Numbered from the stretch's first letter, positions 6,836 to 17,479 are shown. The stretch is DNA of 64,000 nt from Paenibacillus sonchi (GCF_016772475.1 NZ_CP068595.1:2480001-2544000), one strand, 5' to 3'. Made by a program: numbers and translations. The notes: a model not told the origin generated them from the letters alone.

Positions 6836-8368
6836 TTATTTCCCGTAACCGAGTTCATTCAATTGGCTGATTGCCGTATCGAGATAGTTCTTGTAGCTGA
6901 ACGTGTTTTCCAGCGTCTCCAGAAACTTGCTGTAGCTGTCGATCTGGGCTTTGCCATAGACAAATTTGATCATTTCTTCTTCAATGAAGCGGTTGGCGTC
7001 GGCCGGGTTGTAGCCCGGAGGGCTGGTCACAAAGCCGTCCAGTGTCTGGATGCGCGGCAGGTTGGCTTCAAAGTCAATATAGGCGGCCAGATTGCTGAAT
7101 TTGGATTTCAGATAATCCGTTTCCGGGCGGCCTGTGAACTGGTACAGCCAGGTGAATGAAGCGTCGGAGCGGCCTTTGTCGGTAATTTTGACAGTATCGC
7201 CTTCCAGCGTATAGTGGGTATTCTCCACCCCGTACTGCACCAGCCGGTTGCCTTCCGTTGTCGATACATAATTGAGCAGCTCCAGCACTTTGTTCAGCTT
7301 TTCCGGCTCGCTTTCCAGCTTTTTGGGGATGACCCACAGGCCGCTGGAAGCACCGATATTCAGGGAATTGGCGTTTGCGATGCCGGTTGGTCCTTTCGGG
7401 GGAGCCAGTTGAATCCATTCCGCCTTGGGATTGGCGCCTTTCCAGACGGCTACCTTGTCGTCTTTCATGATTTGCGCCCATTCGGTGTTGATGATGCCCA
7501 CCTTGCCCTGAAACGCCTTGTCGATGGCCATCGTCCCCTTGTTGCTTACAATTTCAGGGTCAACGACTCCGGCATCGAGAAAACCTTTGATAGTGGCCAG
7601 TGCATCTTTCATTTCCGGCTGGTAAAATGTGCTGACTACCTTGCCGTCACGTACAAACAGCTGTGAGGTGTCAAAAATATTGGTGAGACCGTAAGCGCCG
7701 AAAATCGGGTCGAAGGTCTGGAAGTTGGTGCCGGTGAGGCCAAAGGTGTCGTTTTTGCCGTTTTTGTCCGGGTCGTTGGCTGTAAACGCTTTAGCAACCT
7801 CCAGCAGTTCATCCACGGTAGCCGGCGGCTGCAATTGCAGATTATCCAGCCAGTCCTTGCGAATCCAATACGTGTAGGAGACCGATTGACCCGTTTTGGG
7901 CAATGCATACTGCTTGCTGTCCAGAATGCCTTTCTTCAGCACCTCATCTCCGACAAATTTGGTGTATTCCGGCAGTTTGTCCAGATACGGCGTCAGGTCG
8001 AGCAAAGAACCGGACTGGGCCAGTTTTTGCAGATGGGCTTTGCTGGTCGCCAGCAGCAGATCGGGGAGATTGCCCGAGGCCGCACGGACATTCATTTGAT
8101 TCTCATAGTCGTTCTGGTCGCCCACGAGTGTCAGCTTCAGGTTAATGCCTACTTGTTCATCCAGCGCTTTCTTGATGAAATCATCTGCCGGCAGGCTGGT
8201 GCCCCAGCTGATTTCGGCTGCTTCGATGTCCACCGGCCCGGCTGCCGCCTTAGCGGAAGCATCGCCTTCTGCGGTTTTGGGCGCATTGGACCCGCCGCCG
8301 CAGCCGCTGAAAAGCGCGACAGTCATAGCCAATGCGGTCCACGCCATTACTCTGTTCTTCTTTCTCAT
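6836..8368 (-). CDS. Extracellular solute-binding lipoprotein of a carbohydrate ABC transporter (LplA-like)
   Basis: Captures an oligosaccharide or sugar outside the membrane and delivers it to the permease pair encoded upstream in the same operon. It has 510 residues with a lipoprotein signal (MAWTALAMTVALFSGC, lipobox FSGC), then a family-1-type binding protein body (e.g. DLLLATSKAHLQKLAQSGSL, YALPKTGQSVSYTYWIRKDWL, GTNFQTFDPIFGAYGL). RBS AGGGG lies 5 bases before the ATG. The gene order permease, permease, binding protein, with YesM/YesN-type regulators ahead, is typical of Paenibacillus polysaccharide-utilisation transporters. No ATPase is encoded nearby; such systems usually share an MsmX-type ATPase. 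The ligand is unknown. Confidence 0.92.
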   Translation of the reverse strand: MRKKNRVMAWTALAMTVALFSGCGGGSNAPKTAEGDASAKAAAGPVDIEAAEISWGTSLPADDFIKKALDEQVGINLKLTLVGDQNDYENQMNVRAASGNLPDLLLATSKAHLQKLAQSGSLLDLTPYLDKLPEYTKFVGDEVLKKGILDSKQYALPKTGQSVSYTYWIRKDWLDNLQLQPPATVDELLEVAKAFTANDPDKNGKNDTFGLTGTNFQTFDPIFGAYGLTNIFDTSQLFVRDGKVVSTFYQPEMKDALATIKGFLDAGVVDPEIVSNKGTMAIDKAFQGKVGIINTEWAQIMKDDKVAVWKGANPKAEWIQLAPPKGPTGIANANSLNIGASSGLWVIPKKLESEPEKLNKVLELLNYVSTTEGNRLVQYGVENTHYTLEGDTVKITDKGRSDASFTWLYQFTGRPETDYLKSKFSNLAAYIDFEANLPRIQTLDGFVTSPPGYNPADANRFIEEEMIKFVYGKAQIDSYSKFLETLENTFSYKNYLDTAISQLNELGYGK

Positions 8369-8445
8369 TACAACCCCTGCCTTTTCCCTGATTTATTCCT
8401 TGCACAGTAGTATGAATGAAGTGGGAAGCCTTAACGGATTCCCAG

Positions 8446-9305
8446 TTATCCCTTGATCGCTCCCAGGAGCATCCCTTTGGTAAAATGCTTCTGGATAAAC
8501 GGGTACACCACGATAATTGGCAGGCTTCCGGCAATGACCGCCGCCATCTGCATGGCTGCTGTCGGGACGGTAACCTCGGCCTGCAGCTCATTCGATTGAG
8601 TCAGCAGGAGCATATTGCGGATGACCACCTGCAGCGGATGCAGCTTCACGTCGGTAATATACAGAATCGCCGAGAAAAAGAATTCCAGTGGCCGACCATA
8701 TAGAACAGGCCAACCGTCATTATGGATGGAATCGACAACGGAATAACAATCTGCCATAAGATGCGGAATTCCTTGGCCCCGTCTATTTTGGCCGATTCAA
8801 ACAGCTCTTCCGGCAGATTCTCAAAAAAGCTTTTCATAATAAGCACGTTGAAGGTGGCGATTGCCCCCGGAATAATGAGCGACCATAGGGTATCCAGCAT
8901 CCCCAGTGAGCGGACAACCAGATAGGTTGGAATCAGGCCGCCGTTGAACAGCATGGTGATGACGATAAACAGCAGGAAGAAGGTCCTTCCGCGCAAATTC
9001 CTGCGGCTGAGCGGATAGGCGGCCATCGTTGTCAGAATCATGTTGATGGCGGTGCCGGTCACTGTAACAAACAGCGTGACCAGCATAGAGCGGCCAAGCG
9101 CCGGATCGGCCAAAATCCGCTGGTAAGCTTCAAAAGAAATGCTGCGCGGAATGACGACAAAACCTCCGTTTTTGATGACTTCGCTGTATGGCGTCAGCGA
9201 CATTGAAATGACGTAGAGCAGCGGGAAGATGGCCACTACCGCCACTGCCGCAAGCAGGAGATAGACCACGGTGTTAAATAATTTATCGGATTTGGCGTTT
9301 ACCAT
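8446..9305 (-). CDS. Carbohydrate ABC transporter permease (LplC-like); frame broken by one missing base
   Basis: Second membrane subunit of the sugar importer. The first frame starts MVNAKSDKLFNTVVY and carries the EAA loop SAKIDGAKEFRILWQIVIPL. It loses frame after GHWNSF. The C-terminal part (FSAILYITDVKLHPLQ to HFTKGMLLGAIKG, the family's usual end) continues in another frame. The break is the A5 run 8675-8679; one more base restores about 286 residues. Its start overlaps the end of the LplB-like gene by 23 bp. I take the break as a deletion error. Confidence 0.88.
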
Positions 9306-10254
9306 ATTCCGCCCCCCATCGTTTAGCCAGCCTGTTGGCCCCCAGCACCAGCACAAAGCCAATAGCTGATTTGAACAATCCTACCGTGGTCGCCAGACTA
9401 AAGTTCATTTGCTCCAGACCGGTCCGGTATACCCAGGTATCGATAATATCGCCGACCTCATATACGCGCGGGTTGTAGAAAACATAAATTTGCTCAAATC
9501 CGGCGTCCATGATGCTGCCGATTTTGAGGATCAGGAGCAGGATGATGACATTGCGGATACCGGGAAGCGTAATATGCCAAATCATCCGCAGCCGGCTGGC
9601 GCCGTCTACCCTGGCCGCTTCGAACAGCGTCGGGTCGATCCCGCTGATCGCAGCCAAATAGACGATTGCGCCCCAGCCGATATCCTTCCAGATTTCAGTC
9701 GAGACCAGCATGCTGCGGAACCATTCCGTTGAGCCGAGGAAAGAGATGGACGAGCCGCCCGCTTCTGTAATCCACCGGTTGACCAGCCCGGTCGTCTCCG
9801 AAAAGAAAGCTACCGAAATGCCGTAAATGATAATCCAGGACAAAAAGTGCGGCATATAGCTCAATGTCTGGACCCACCGCTTCAGCCACATCACCCGGCA
9901 TTCGTGGAACAGAATCGCCAGAATGATCGAAGGCAGCATCCCGAACACCAGCTTGTATAAGCTGATCAGCAGGGTATTGGACATGAGCTGTAAGAAATAC
10001 GGAGAATCAAAAAACATTTTGAAATACTTGTACCACGGGTCGGCCCAGGGGCTGTGCAGGATGCCGTCCGTAAAATTATAGTCCTTGAAGGAGATAATGA
10101 CGCCGTACATCGGCAAGTATTTGAATACGAAATACCAGATTAGGCAGGGAAGCAGCATCAGGTACAACGCCCGCATTCCCCATATCCTGATCCATGCCTG
10201 ACGCAGCGGTGACTCTGCTGTCTTGTTCCTTGTCATGCCAATGGATTCTTCCAT
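9283..10254 (-). CDS. Carbohydrate ABC transporter permease (LplB-like)
   Basis: First membrane subunit of the importer, 323 residues with six predicted helices. Family signatures are LPCLIWYFVFKYLPMYGVII, the EAA loop FEAARVDGASRLRMIWHITL, and FEQIYVFYNPRVYEVGDIID before the last helices. RBS AGGAAGG lies about 7 bases before the ATG at 10254. It is intact, unlike its partner. It is preceded by the response regulator gene on the same strand after about 227 bp, which leaves room for a regulated promoter. Confidence 0.93.
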   Translation of the reverse strand: MEESIGMTRNKTAESPLRQAWIRIWGMRALYLMLLPCLIWYFVFKYLPMYGVIISFKDYNFTDGILHSPWADPWYKYFKMFFDSPYFLQLMSNTLLISLYKLVFGMLPSIILAILFHECRVMWLKRWVQTLSYMPHFLSWIIIYGISVAFFSETTGLVNRWITEAGGSSISFLGSTEWFRSMLVSTEIWKDIGWGAIVYLAAISGIDPTLFEAARVDGASRLRMIWHITLPGIRNVIILLLILKIGSIMDAGFEQIYVFYNPRVYEVGDIIDTWVYRTGLEQMNFSLATTVGLFKSAIGFVLVLGANRLAKRWGAEYGKRQIR

Positions 10255-10481
10255 ACGCTCAACCTTCCTGTCTGTGTTTTGTTACTATCATAGCGGACAG
10301 GGGAGGCAGGGCGTAATCTTCATATCTCAGCGATTCAGTGTACAATTTTAAGTTCTGGGGAGAGTAGCAAAGCGGACAGACAAGGGGGAAAAGAATGCGC
10401 TGGAAACACGGCGCCGCAGAAGCGTTTCCTGCAGGCGCACATGCTCAGGGGGAGCGGGGCAGGAGGCCGGCGGCATTAATA

Positions 10482-11995
10482 TTATGGCGCCGGCGGCTCA
10501 GTGCCCGCCCTTCCTTTACACTGCTGCCTGTATTCGTTGGGTGTCAGCTTCGTCCAGCGTTTGAAAATTTTAAAGAAGTAGCTGGGGTTGGCGAACCCGA
10601 CCCGCTCCCCGATTTCGGCGACGGTCAGGTCGGTCTGCTCCAAATAGAACCTCGCTTCATTCACCCGGATGTGCTGGAGATAGTTGATGAAGGTCTCGCC
10701 CGTTTTTTTCTTGAATAGGCCGCTCAAATAATTTTCATCCATATTGACGTATTGCGCCATCGCCTGCAAGGAAATGTCCTCGTCATAATGATGCAGCAAA
10801 TAGCGGATCATTGTGTTGATCTCGGGATGGTCCGTCTCCTGCGGCCGCTGCCCGCCAAGACCCTTGGCATAAGTCCGCATCCGCGCGACCGTCCGCTCCA
10901 GCAATTCGGGATGGCGCACGGCATCCAGCAGTGCGCCGGGCGGTTCTGCAGGCTTTCCGGCAATACGCGCGAACAGCTTGTCCAGCCGCTCGGCGGTCTC
11001 CTTGACTGCCGCCATCGGCATGCGGACGGCCGCCATGAACTGCCATAGCTGCTCCAATTTGGCGGCACAGTCGCCCACATCGAGCCGCTCGAAGCGGCCG
11101 ATAATCTCCCGTTCCTGTTCCCAGGGAACGGGGAGGGGTGCACCGGCACCGTATCGGCTTCGGCCGTAACGCCGATCTCTCCACGGGCACAGCCATAATA
11201 ATAGCGGCCCAGCACCTCCAGGTTCATCCGCCAGGCGCCCAAACCGGCATCTGCCGCCGATCCAAGGCGGCGGACAGCGGGCAGCCCGTCATAGATGAAC
11301 ACCTCAGGCCGCAGTGCCGGGCTGCGCTCCAGCCAGACCCAAAAAGTGCTCTGCCCCATATGCCTGAACAGGTGGCAGCGTGCTGCCTGCCCTGCCTCTG
11401 CGGGCAGCAGGGAAGGCAGGTCGGCTTTGCTCAGCATCCGGGTGCCGCTCAGCACCGAGATAAGCAGCAGCCCTGGGGAGTTTGCCGTTAGGCGGCGGAA
11501 ATCCTCGAATTTGTCTGTTTCATTCTGGTGGAGTTCCTTGCCCCACAGGCTTCGCCACATATAACCGGCTGCCTCCCGGAACAGCTGGTCCTCCAGCCGG
11601 TCCTGCTGTTCCACCCGCTTCATCAGCTTGGCCCGGGCTTTGTTCAGCGCCTGGAGCAGCTCTTCGTCGCTCATGGACAGCTTGAGAATATAACTGGATG
11701 CGCCATATTCAAGCGCAAGCCGGGCGTATTCGAACTCGCCGGCGCAGGTAAGCATGATGAACGATCCTTCAAAGCCCTTGGCCCGTGCAGCCTGAATCAG
11801 CTCCAGGCCGTCCATGTAAGGCATAAAAATATCGGTAATTACAATATCGGGCTGCAGCCGGTCCATCAGCTCCAGCGCTTCCTGCCCGTGGGTGGCCTCA
11901 CCGGTAATGGAAAAGCCGTGCTCCTCCCAGCGGATGGATTGGCGGATCGAGCGGCGGACGAACGGCTCATCTTCGACCAGAAGTATTTTCCACAT
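10482..11995 (-). CDS. Response regulator with AraC-type output domain (YesN-like); frame broken by one missing base
   Basis: Receives phosphate from the YesM-type kinase encoded just upstream and probably activates the adjacent transport genes. The receiver domain (residues about 1-120) shows LLVEDEP, the phospho-acceptor in VITDIFMPYMDG, and a Lys in YILKL. The C-terminus is an AraC double helix-turn-helix (DISLQAMAQYVNMDENYLSGLF and VAEIGERVGFANPSYFFKIF). The two parts are in different frames. The shift is at the G4 run 11135-11138; one more base gives V-P-V-H-P-L-P-V-P-W-E-Q and about 504 residues. The start chosen is ATG 11995 with RBS AAGGAGGAGCG, overlapping the kinase stop by 29 bp. 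Confidence 0.9.
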
Positions 11996-13766
11996 TTCGC
12001 TCCTCCTTGTCATAAGGCAAAGAATTCAACAGAGGAATATCCAGCACAGCCACCGTGCCTTGGGGGAGCGGCAGCAGAAGCAGCTCGCCTCTCCCCTTAT
12101 AGAGCAGCAGAATCCGTTCCCTCAGATTGCTGAGGCCGATGCCCTTGCGCCGTTTCCCCGAAGCGGAGCCGCTGCGCTCCAGCCCCTGGCCGTTGTCACC
12201 GATCTCGACCCGCAGCCTGCCGCCGGCGCCGGCAATCAGAATGGTTATTTTCCCGCCCGCCTTCATATGCACAAGTCCGTGATAAATCGCATTCTCAACG
12301 AGCGGCTGCAGGCTGAACTTTGGAATCAGGGCATACTCCAGGCCGTCGCCGATCATGTATTCCACGTTGAAGGAGTGGTCATAGCGGAAGGACTGGATGT
12401 AGACATACGCCCGGATCAGTTCGATTTCTTCCTTCAGAAAGACGAGGTCCGCATCGCTGTTGAGGCCTGATTCCAGCAGTTTGCCCAGGTTCTGGCAGAT
12501 TTCCGATGTCCCCATATCACCGTGGTTGCGCGCGTTCCATTTGATCGTATTCAGCGTGTTGAGCAGAAAATGCGGATTCATTTGCGACATCAGCATTTGA
12601 AAGCGGATGGCTTCCTTCTGCCTTTCCTCCATTTGCAGCCGTTCGATCAGCTTGCGGATATCGCCGGTCATCAGATTGAAGGCACGGGCAAGCCGCAGCA
12701 GCTCGCCTTTATATTTCCGTTCGGGGATGCTCACATTCAGATTTTTATCGACAAGCTCACTCATTTTTTTCTGCAAATTATGCAAGGGTCTGACCGTAGA
12801 AGAAACAATTGCATACATGATTCCGGCAAAAATAATACAGGTGACCAGAAACGACAGCATAACCTCCCGCTTCATCGCCAGAATGTTCCCGGAGAGCGCT
12901 TCCAAGGGGAAGCGGCTGACGAGGTACCAATCCATATTCGGCAGATAAGTGCCGTTAAAGATGAACAGGTCTTTGTCATCGGTAAAATAACGGGCCGGGT
13001 TGCTTTTGAAGGTGGCCAGCATCCCGCCTAGCGCCTGAGCAGAGCGGTCATTGCGGCCCATCAGAATCGGCTGCCCGCCGCCGTCCAGCAAATAATAGGT
13101 CTGCTTCACCTGGAAGCCGCCTGTTATCGAGTTAAGCCAGGTCTTCATATCCAGACTGATGCGCAGATAGGCGAAGGTATGGCCGTCCGTTCCCTGCAGC
13201 TTCGAGAATAAAGAGAATAACTGCGAGCCCGGCAGGGCGTTCGCCAGCAGATAATCAGGCTCATGAACTGTCCAATAATAGGCTTCAGCCCCTTGCCTGA
13301 GCTTTACGAATTCCGGCTGCTGCAGCAATTCCGCTCCGCTGACCGCCGGGACGGCCATGCCTTCCTCCAGCGTGTTGTAGACCTCTCCCTTATCATCCAC
13401 CAGCGTGAGATGAACGGGGACAATGGCATTCATCAGCCGTTGCTTCACCAGCAGCAGCTCATTTTTGATGAACATATTTTTTTCCGGCATATTCTCTCCG
13501 GTGCGGCCAAGCTGTTCGCGCAGGTCCGGGTCGCGTTCGAGCTGCAGCATCGCGCCCAATACACCGAATTTCAGGCTTTCAATATTATTTTTGAGAAAAT
13601 TGAGCTGTGCCGTATTTTGCTGTGATATATTGTCCTTCATCATCGTTTCCAGCTGCGTGATATTGCGGATTTGCAGGAATGCGGAAGGAATCAGCACGAA
13701 CAGCAGAATGGATAGGACTAGCCGGTTTTTCATGCTGGACGGCCACAGCCATTTTAATTTGCCCAT
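11967..13766 (-). CDS. YesM-type sensor histidine kinase
   Basis: Membrane sensor kinase of the YesM/LytS-like group, about 599 residues. It has an N-terminal transmembrane helix (LVLSILLFVLIPSAF), a large extracellular sensor region, a second helix near residue 310 (VMLSFLVTCIIFAGIMYAIV), HAMP, a His_kinase box with the phospho-His in QMNPHFLLNTLNTIKWNA, and an HATPase domain (IYHGLVHMKAGGKITI, GDNGQGL, GIGLSNLRERILLLY). RBS TGGAGGAAAG precedes ATG 13766, preferred over an upstream in-frame Met. It overlaps the response regulator and is likely co-transcribed with it. The extracellular ligand is unknown. Confidence 0.93.
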   Translation of the reverse strand: MGKLKWLWPSSMKNRLVLSILLFVLIPSAFLQIRNITQLETMMKDNISQQNTAQLNFLKNNIESLKFGVLGAMLQLERDPDLREQLGRTGENMPEKNMFIKNELLLVKQRLMNAIVPVHLTLVDDKGEVYNTLEEGMAVPAVSGAELLQQPEFVKLRQGAEAYYWTVHEPDYLLANALPGSQLFSLFSKLQGTDGHTFAYLRISLDMKTWLNSITGGFQVKQTYYLLDGGGQPILMGRNDRSAQALGGMLATFKSNPARYFTDDKDLFIFNGTYLPNMDWYLVSRFPLEALSGNILAMKREVMLSFLVTCIIFAGIMYAIVSSTVRPLHNLQKKMSELVDKNLNVSIPERKYKGELLRLARAFNLMTGDIRKLIERLQMEERQKEAIRFQMLMSQMNPHFLLNTLNTIKWNARNHGDMGTSEICQNLGKLLESGLNSDADLVFLKEEIELIRAYVYIQSFRYDHSFNVEYMIGDGLEYALIPKFSLQPLVENAIYHGLVHMKAGGKITILIAGAGGRLRVEIGDNGQGLERSGSASGKRRKGIGLSNLRERILLLYKGRGELLLLPLPQGTVAVLDIPLLNSLPYDKEERNVENTSGRR

Positions 13767-13905
13767 AGGCTTTCCTCCAGAGCTTGAATTCAAATCCCCT
13801 CTATTCTAGCAAAAATGGCCGCCGCCCGCCCATTAATATAGCGGTCGGCAGCAAGTTAGTGCTAATTCAGCGAACGTGCCCCTATTGGGATACAGCAGAC
13901 AGGCG

Positions 13906-16206
13906 TCAGGAGCGATAACAACGGATCTCTGCGATGCACGCACTGGGATCGCCGTTCGTGGCGTGTACTGTAACGCGGAGTTTATCTGTCTTAACCGCCT
14001 CGGACAACGGATGACGGCGGCGGGTCTGATAGTTGCCCTTAACGGAGGCGACCGTTGTCCATCCGCCGCCGGTCCAGGCATCGATGCTGTAATCCCTTGG
14101 ACACTGGGGGTCGCGGTAGAACGGCGGATACCGGTGATATTCGCGGAACAGCTGGCCGGGAAAAGCCAGCTCGACCGTCCCGATACACTCCTCCGTTTCC
14201 CATTCCAGCTCCAGCCGCTGCGGCAAAGGCCCGGCCGGATCGGAACGCCATATGTTTGTATAATCATACGGCCGGGCAATGCCGGTCAAGACATTGGACG
14301 GCTCATAGCAGGCTTGCGGCGGGTCAATCCGGAAGCTTAGAGTTCCCCCGTCGCCGTACCGGCGCATTTTGGAAGGCCCCATCTCGTAGGCCGAGGTATG
14401 GCCGGGAATGACAGTGCCGCCTTTATGCCACTCCACCTGCGGATTTGCCGCCAGTTCCAGGCGGACATACCCTCCGCTCCGCAGCCCATCCGCTGCGGTA
14501 AGCCCGGCTTCCCAGGCTACCCACTGCATCCGGCCGGGCGGAACGGCCAGCTGCTGCCGGGCCAGCGGCTGCTTCGCCCCGCATTCGTAGTCCCAGATGG
14601 AGTCCACCGGGACAAGACTGGCCTCAACGGTCTGCTCCGTCCCGGATTCATTGCTTAGGCACACGGCCAGGGAACGGATTTCCTCCGTACCGACGGCAAT
14701 CCACTGCCCGCGCCGGTGCGTAAGCGGCTCCTTGTCCGGGAGCCGGGTTCCGCCGAAGCCGCCGGTGTAGTCGCGGCTCTCCGGCCCTACGCCATGCACG
14801 CGGGCGGAGCTGCCGGCCCGCGCGCGTGCCGAGCGGGCCACATCGCCGGGGTCCTCGTTGCGGCAGTTCGGCAGGAAGCAGCCCTCGCGGAGCAGAATCT
14901 GCTGGACTTCGCGGATATCCGCGAAGTCCAGGCTGCACGCCTCCCGGCCCCGCCGCAGCGCCACGGCGGCGGCTGTGCCCGCCGCCTGACCCAGCAGCGC
15001 CGTCGTTGCCATGACGCGCACAGTGCCGAGGGCGGCATGGCTGACGCTGACATTGCGGCCGGCCAGCAGAAGGTTGTCGACATCCTTCGACATGAGAATG
15101 CGAAGCGGAATCCCGTAGGGTCCGCAGTAGCTTTTAATCGCATATTCGCTGGTCTCTGCGTAACCTTCGGCAGACGACGGTTCCGCAGTCGGGGCCAGCA
15201 GGCCGCCTGTGCTGTGCAGGTCGATGAACCAGCCGCCGTAGGCGATTTCATCGGGGAATACGGTGCGGCCCGCCGGGTCATGCTCCGTCATGAAATAACG
15301 GCCCAGTACCCGCCGGCTCTCACGTTTGCCCGGCACCTGGCCGATCCAGTCCAGTGCATAGTTCGCCGCCTTTTCTTTCAGGAGCGGGTCCCTGTTCTTA
15401 ATCCAGTCCCAGATGCCCAGCGCATGGCGGGTCAGCTCATGCCGGATGTGCTCATTGTCATAGATGGTATTCCAGGGGATGCCGATTTCGATCCACCAGT
15501 ACCCGGCGGCAAGGTCGTAGAAATGCCGTCCCTGATCATAGAAAAAAGCGGGGTCCTCATGTCTGACCGCCCAATCCGGTGCCGCAAACGGGACCGGCCG
15601 CCCCATATCCTTCGCCTTAAAATGTATTGAGCTGCCCATCGTGTCGCCGCTGGCCGCAAGCGGGGCATGGGGTTCGCTGAATTCCTCCCGGCCCTCCGAC
15701 CCCCAGCGCCATTCGCAGCCGGCCAGATCGGCAACCACACCATCGCCGGTACAGTCAATAAACACCCGGCCTTCTATGGCGATTTGTGTCTCTGCGCCCG
15801 CCACCCGCACGGTCACAGAGGAGATGTGCCGCTCCGCGTCTTTGTGCACTTCGGTGACCGTGGAGTTTAAATGAAGCGTAAGGTTCGGCGTTGACACCGC
15901 CAAATTGTATAGCACCATGTCCCATACGCTGTTCGTCCAGCCATTTTCGAGAATCGGTTCATGATTAAGCGCCCGTTCTTCGATCAGCAGCTCGGAAATA
16001 ATGCCCGTCTCCCGGGCATAGGCATGAAATTGGGCCGCCCCGTGTGGAGTGACCCGGATTTCCGACGAGCTGTTGCCGCCCAGCACCGGCCTATCCTGGA
16101 TGATACAGACACCGGCTCCCTGCCGGGCTGCCGCCACGGCTGCGCAGACACCCGCCAATCCTCCACCGCATACCACCACATCATAAGCTTCCTGCCGCAT
16201 CTTCAT
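13906..16206 (-). CDS. FAD-dependent oxidoreductase with C-terminal accessory domain
   Basis: FAD_oxidored-family flavoenzyme, about 766 residues. The N-terminal Rossmann motif is VVVCGGGLAGVCAAVAAARQ, followed by RPVLGGNSSSEIR typical of the family, FIDCTGDGVVADLAG and the closing NLLLAGRNVSVSHAALGTVR. From about residue 480 to the end is a beta-rich extension (ESRDYTGGFGGTRLPDKEP onward, ending with VTVHATNGDPSACIAEI) resembling a discoidin-like sugar-binding module. Predicted cytosolic, as no signal peptide is seen. Start ATG 16206 has GGGCGG 6 bases upstream. Placed next to the sugar transporter and its regulators, it may act on the imported sugar. The substrate is unknown. Confidence 0.85.
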   Translation of the reverse strand: MKMRQEAYDVVVCGGGLAGVCAAVAAARQGAGVCIIQDRPVLGGNSSSEIRVTPHGAAQFHAYARETGIISELLIEERALNHEPILENGWTNSVWDMVLYNLAVSTPNLTLHLNSTVTEVHKDAERHISSVTVRVAGAETQIAIEGRVFIDCTGDGVVADLAGCEWRWGSEGREEFSEPHAPLAASGDTMGSSIHFKAKDMGRPVPFAAPDWAVRHEDPAFFYDQGRHFYDLAAGYWWIEIGIPWNTIYDNEHIRHELTRHALGIWDWIKNRDPLLKEKAANYALDWIGQVPGKRESRRVLGRYFMTEHDPAGRTVFPDEIAYGGWFIDLHSTGGLLAPTAEPSSAEGYAETSEYAIKSYCGPYGIPLRILMSKDVDNLLLAGRNVSVSHAALGTVRVMATTALLGQAAGTAAAVALRRGREACSLDFADIREVQQILLREGCFLPNCRNEDPGDVARSARARAGSSARVHGVGPESRDYTGGFGGTRLPDKEPLTHRRGQWIAVGTEEIRSLAVCLSNESGTEQTVEASLVPVDSIWDYECGAKQPLARQQLAVPPGRMQWVAWEAGLTAADGLRSGGYVRLELAANPQVEWHKGGTVIPGHTSAYEMGPSKMRRYGDGGTLSFRIDPPQACYEPSNVLTGIARPYDYTNIWRSDPAGPLPQRLELEWETEECIGTVELAFPGQLFREYHRYPPFYRDPQCPRDYSIDAWTGGGWTTVASVKGNYQTRRRHPLSEAVKTDKLRVTVHATNGDPSACIAEIRCYRS

Positions 16207-16406
16207 GATCATCCGCCCTTTCATCCTATTACCGTTAATTTTAACCGGATATGGAGGGGAGGAATATCAACAAATCTGGCTGATCTTATGTACAAAACTG
16301 GTCGATCGGGTTGGATGCCGCAGGACAGTGTATAACGCTTATATCTATAAAAATCTGGATAAATCCGCTATAATAAATAGAAAAGTAAATTCAAGAAAAA
16401 GGAGAA

Positions 16407-16715
16407 ATGAGCAATTTGAGGAATAAATACATATTTATATTCACGTTTACCTGTTTCGCGGCTTTCCTCCTGTTATTTCTGCAGCCGGCGCTCGTCCATG
16501 CGGCGGATGCAGGAACAATGGTGGACAGCGGCACAAAAGAACGGCTAATGGAGCAGTATGGACTTGAGCCGCCTAAGCCTTCTTTTTCCATGGGCTGGAC
16601 CGGAATGGATGGCGGGATGAGTACGCCGCTTCAAGTCTTTTTAGCAATCTGCGGGCTGGCGGCCAGTCCATATTTAGTTGTAATCTGGAAGTTTATTCTA
16701 TCCCGTTACTCGTAA
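16407..16715 (+). CDS. Small secreted or membrane protein of unknown function
   Basis: The 102 residues have an N-terminal hydrophobic stretch ending in VHAADA (a possible signal peptide or anchor) and a C-terminal helix (PLQVFLAICGLAASPYLVVIW). The middle holds a Met/Gly-rich segment (FSMGWTGMDGGMS). A good RBS (AAGGAGAA) directly precedes the ATG, and a terminator follows at 16820. Family not recognised. It is divergent from the FAD oxidoreductase. Confidence 0.6.
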   Translation: MSNLRNKYIFIFTFTCFAAFLLLFLQPALVHAADAGTMVDSGTKERLMEQYGLEPPKPSFSMGWTGMDGGMSTPLQVFLAICGLAASPYLVVIWKFILSRYS

Positions 16716-16819
16716 AAGTTGCACAGAATCCCATAGCGTCATACAATACAGTAGAAGAAAGCACACACATTGCGCAGGCGGGGGCTTTTGCTCCTTCTCC
16801 AGCATCCCGATAACTATAA

Positions 16820-16858
16820 GCGGCGCAGCTTTCCGGATGTTCGGCGGCTGCGTTTTTT
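16820..16858 (+). terminator. Intrinsic terminator
   Basis: CGCAGC at 16824 pairs with GCTGCG at 16847, followed by TTTTTT. It closes the 16407 gene and lies just before the ASCH gene's RBS. Confidence 0.75.
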
Positions 16859-16885
16859 GCTGTTCAGAGAGGAGAAAAGGCGGAG

Positions 16886-17308
16886 ATGAAATGTCTGACC
16901 ATCCGGCAGCCCTGGGCCACATTAATTGCGCTTGGGGAAAAACAGTTCGAGACCCGTTCCTGGCAAACGGCTTATCGCGGTGAACTGGCGATTCATGCCG
17001 GAATGGGGATCGACACCACTGCCTGCGGGCAGGAGCCTTTCAAGTCGGCCTTGGCGCGGCATGGCTTCACTGTGGACAATCTCCCCCGGGGAGCCATCAT
17101 CGCCATAAGCCGTCTGGCCGATTGCCATGAGGTAACGCAGGCGGATGCAGTTGAGGGCTGGCCCGGCGGCAATGAGCTGGTTTTCGGCGATTATGCGCCA
17201 GGACGCTATGCCTGGAAGCTGGAGGATGTGACGGCGCTTGCCCGGCCCATACCGGCGAAAGGCAGGCTGAGCTTCTGGGAGTACCCTGTGCTGGAGGGGG
17301 AGCAGTGA
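16886..17308 (+). CDS. ASCH-domain protein
   Basis: Small RNA-binding-like beta-barrel protein of the ASCH/PUA-related superfamily, 140 residues. Visible family features are MKCLTIRQPWATLIALGEKQ FETR at the N-terminus, YRGELAIHAG, LPRGAIIAISRLADCHEV and FGDYAPGRYAWKLEDV. RBS GAGGAGAAAAGGCGG precedes the ATG. Biological role is unknown. Relatives are proposed to act in RNA metabolism or as coactivators. It appears monocistronic. Confidence 0.85.
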   Translation: MKCLTIRQPWATLIALGEKQFETRSWQTAYRGELAIHAGMGIDTTACGQEPFKSALARHGFTVDNLPRGAIIAISRLADCHEVTQADAVEGWPGGNELVFGDYAPGRYAWKLEDVTALARPIPAKGRLSFWEYPVLEGEQ

Positions 17309-17479
17309 CCTGCCGGGACTGCATAACCTTTTGGCGGAACAAGAAAAAATAATTAGCGGCCCAAGCCATGATTGGGTATGAACCGGCTGACTCGCGGGTA
17401 ATCTTCTTATAGGATGTTTGGTGCTGCCACTGTCCCGCGCGATCATCAGGATGTATAAGAAAGGGCGTATGCATAGGAA

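Noticed and set aside
13876..15630. Plus-strand open frames opposite the FAD oxidoreductase
   Set aside because: Antisense shadows of a gene with clear FAD and family motifs.
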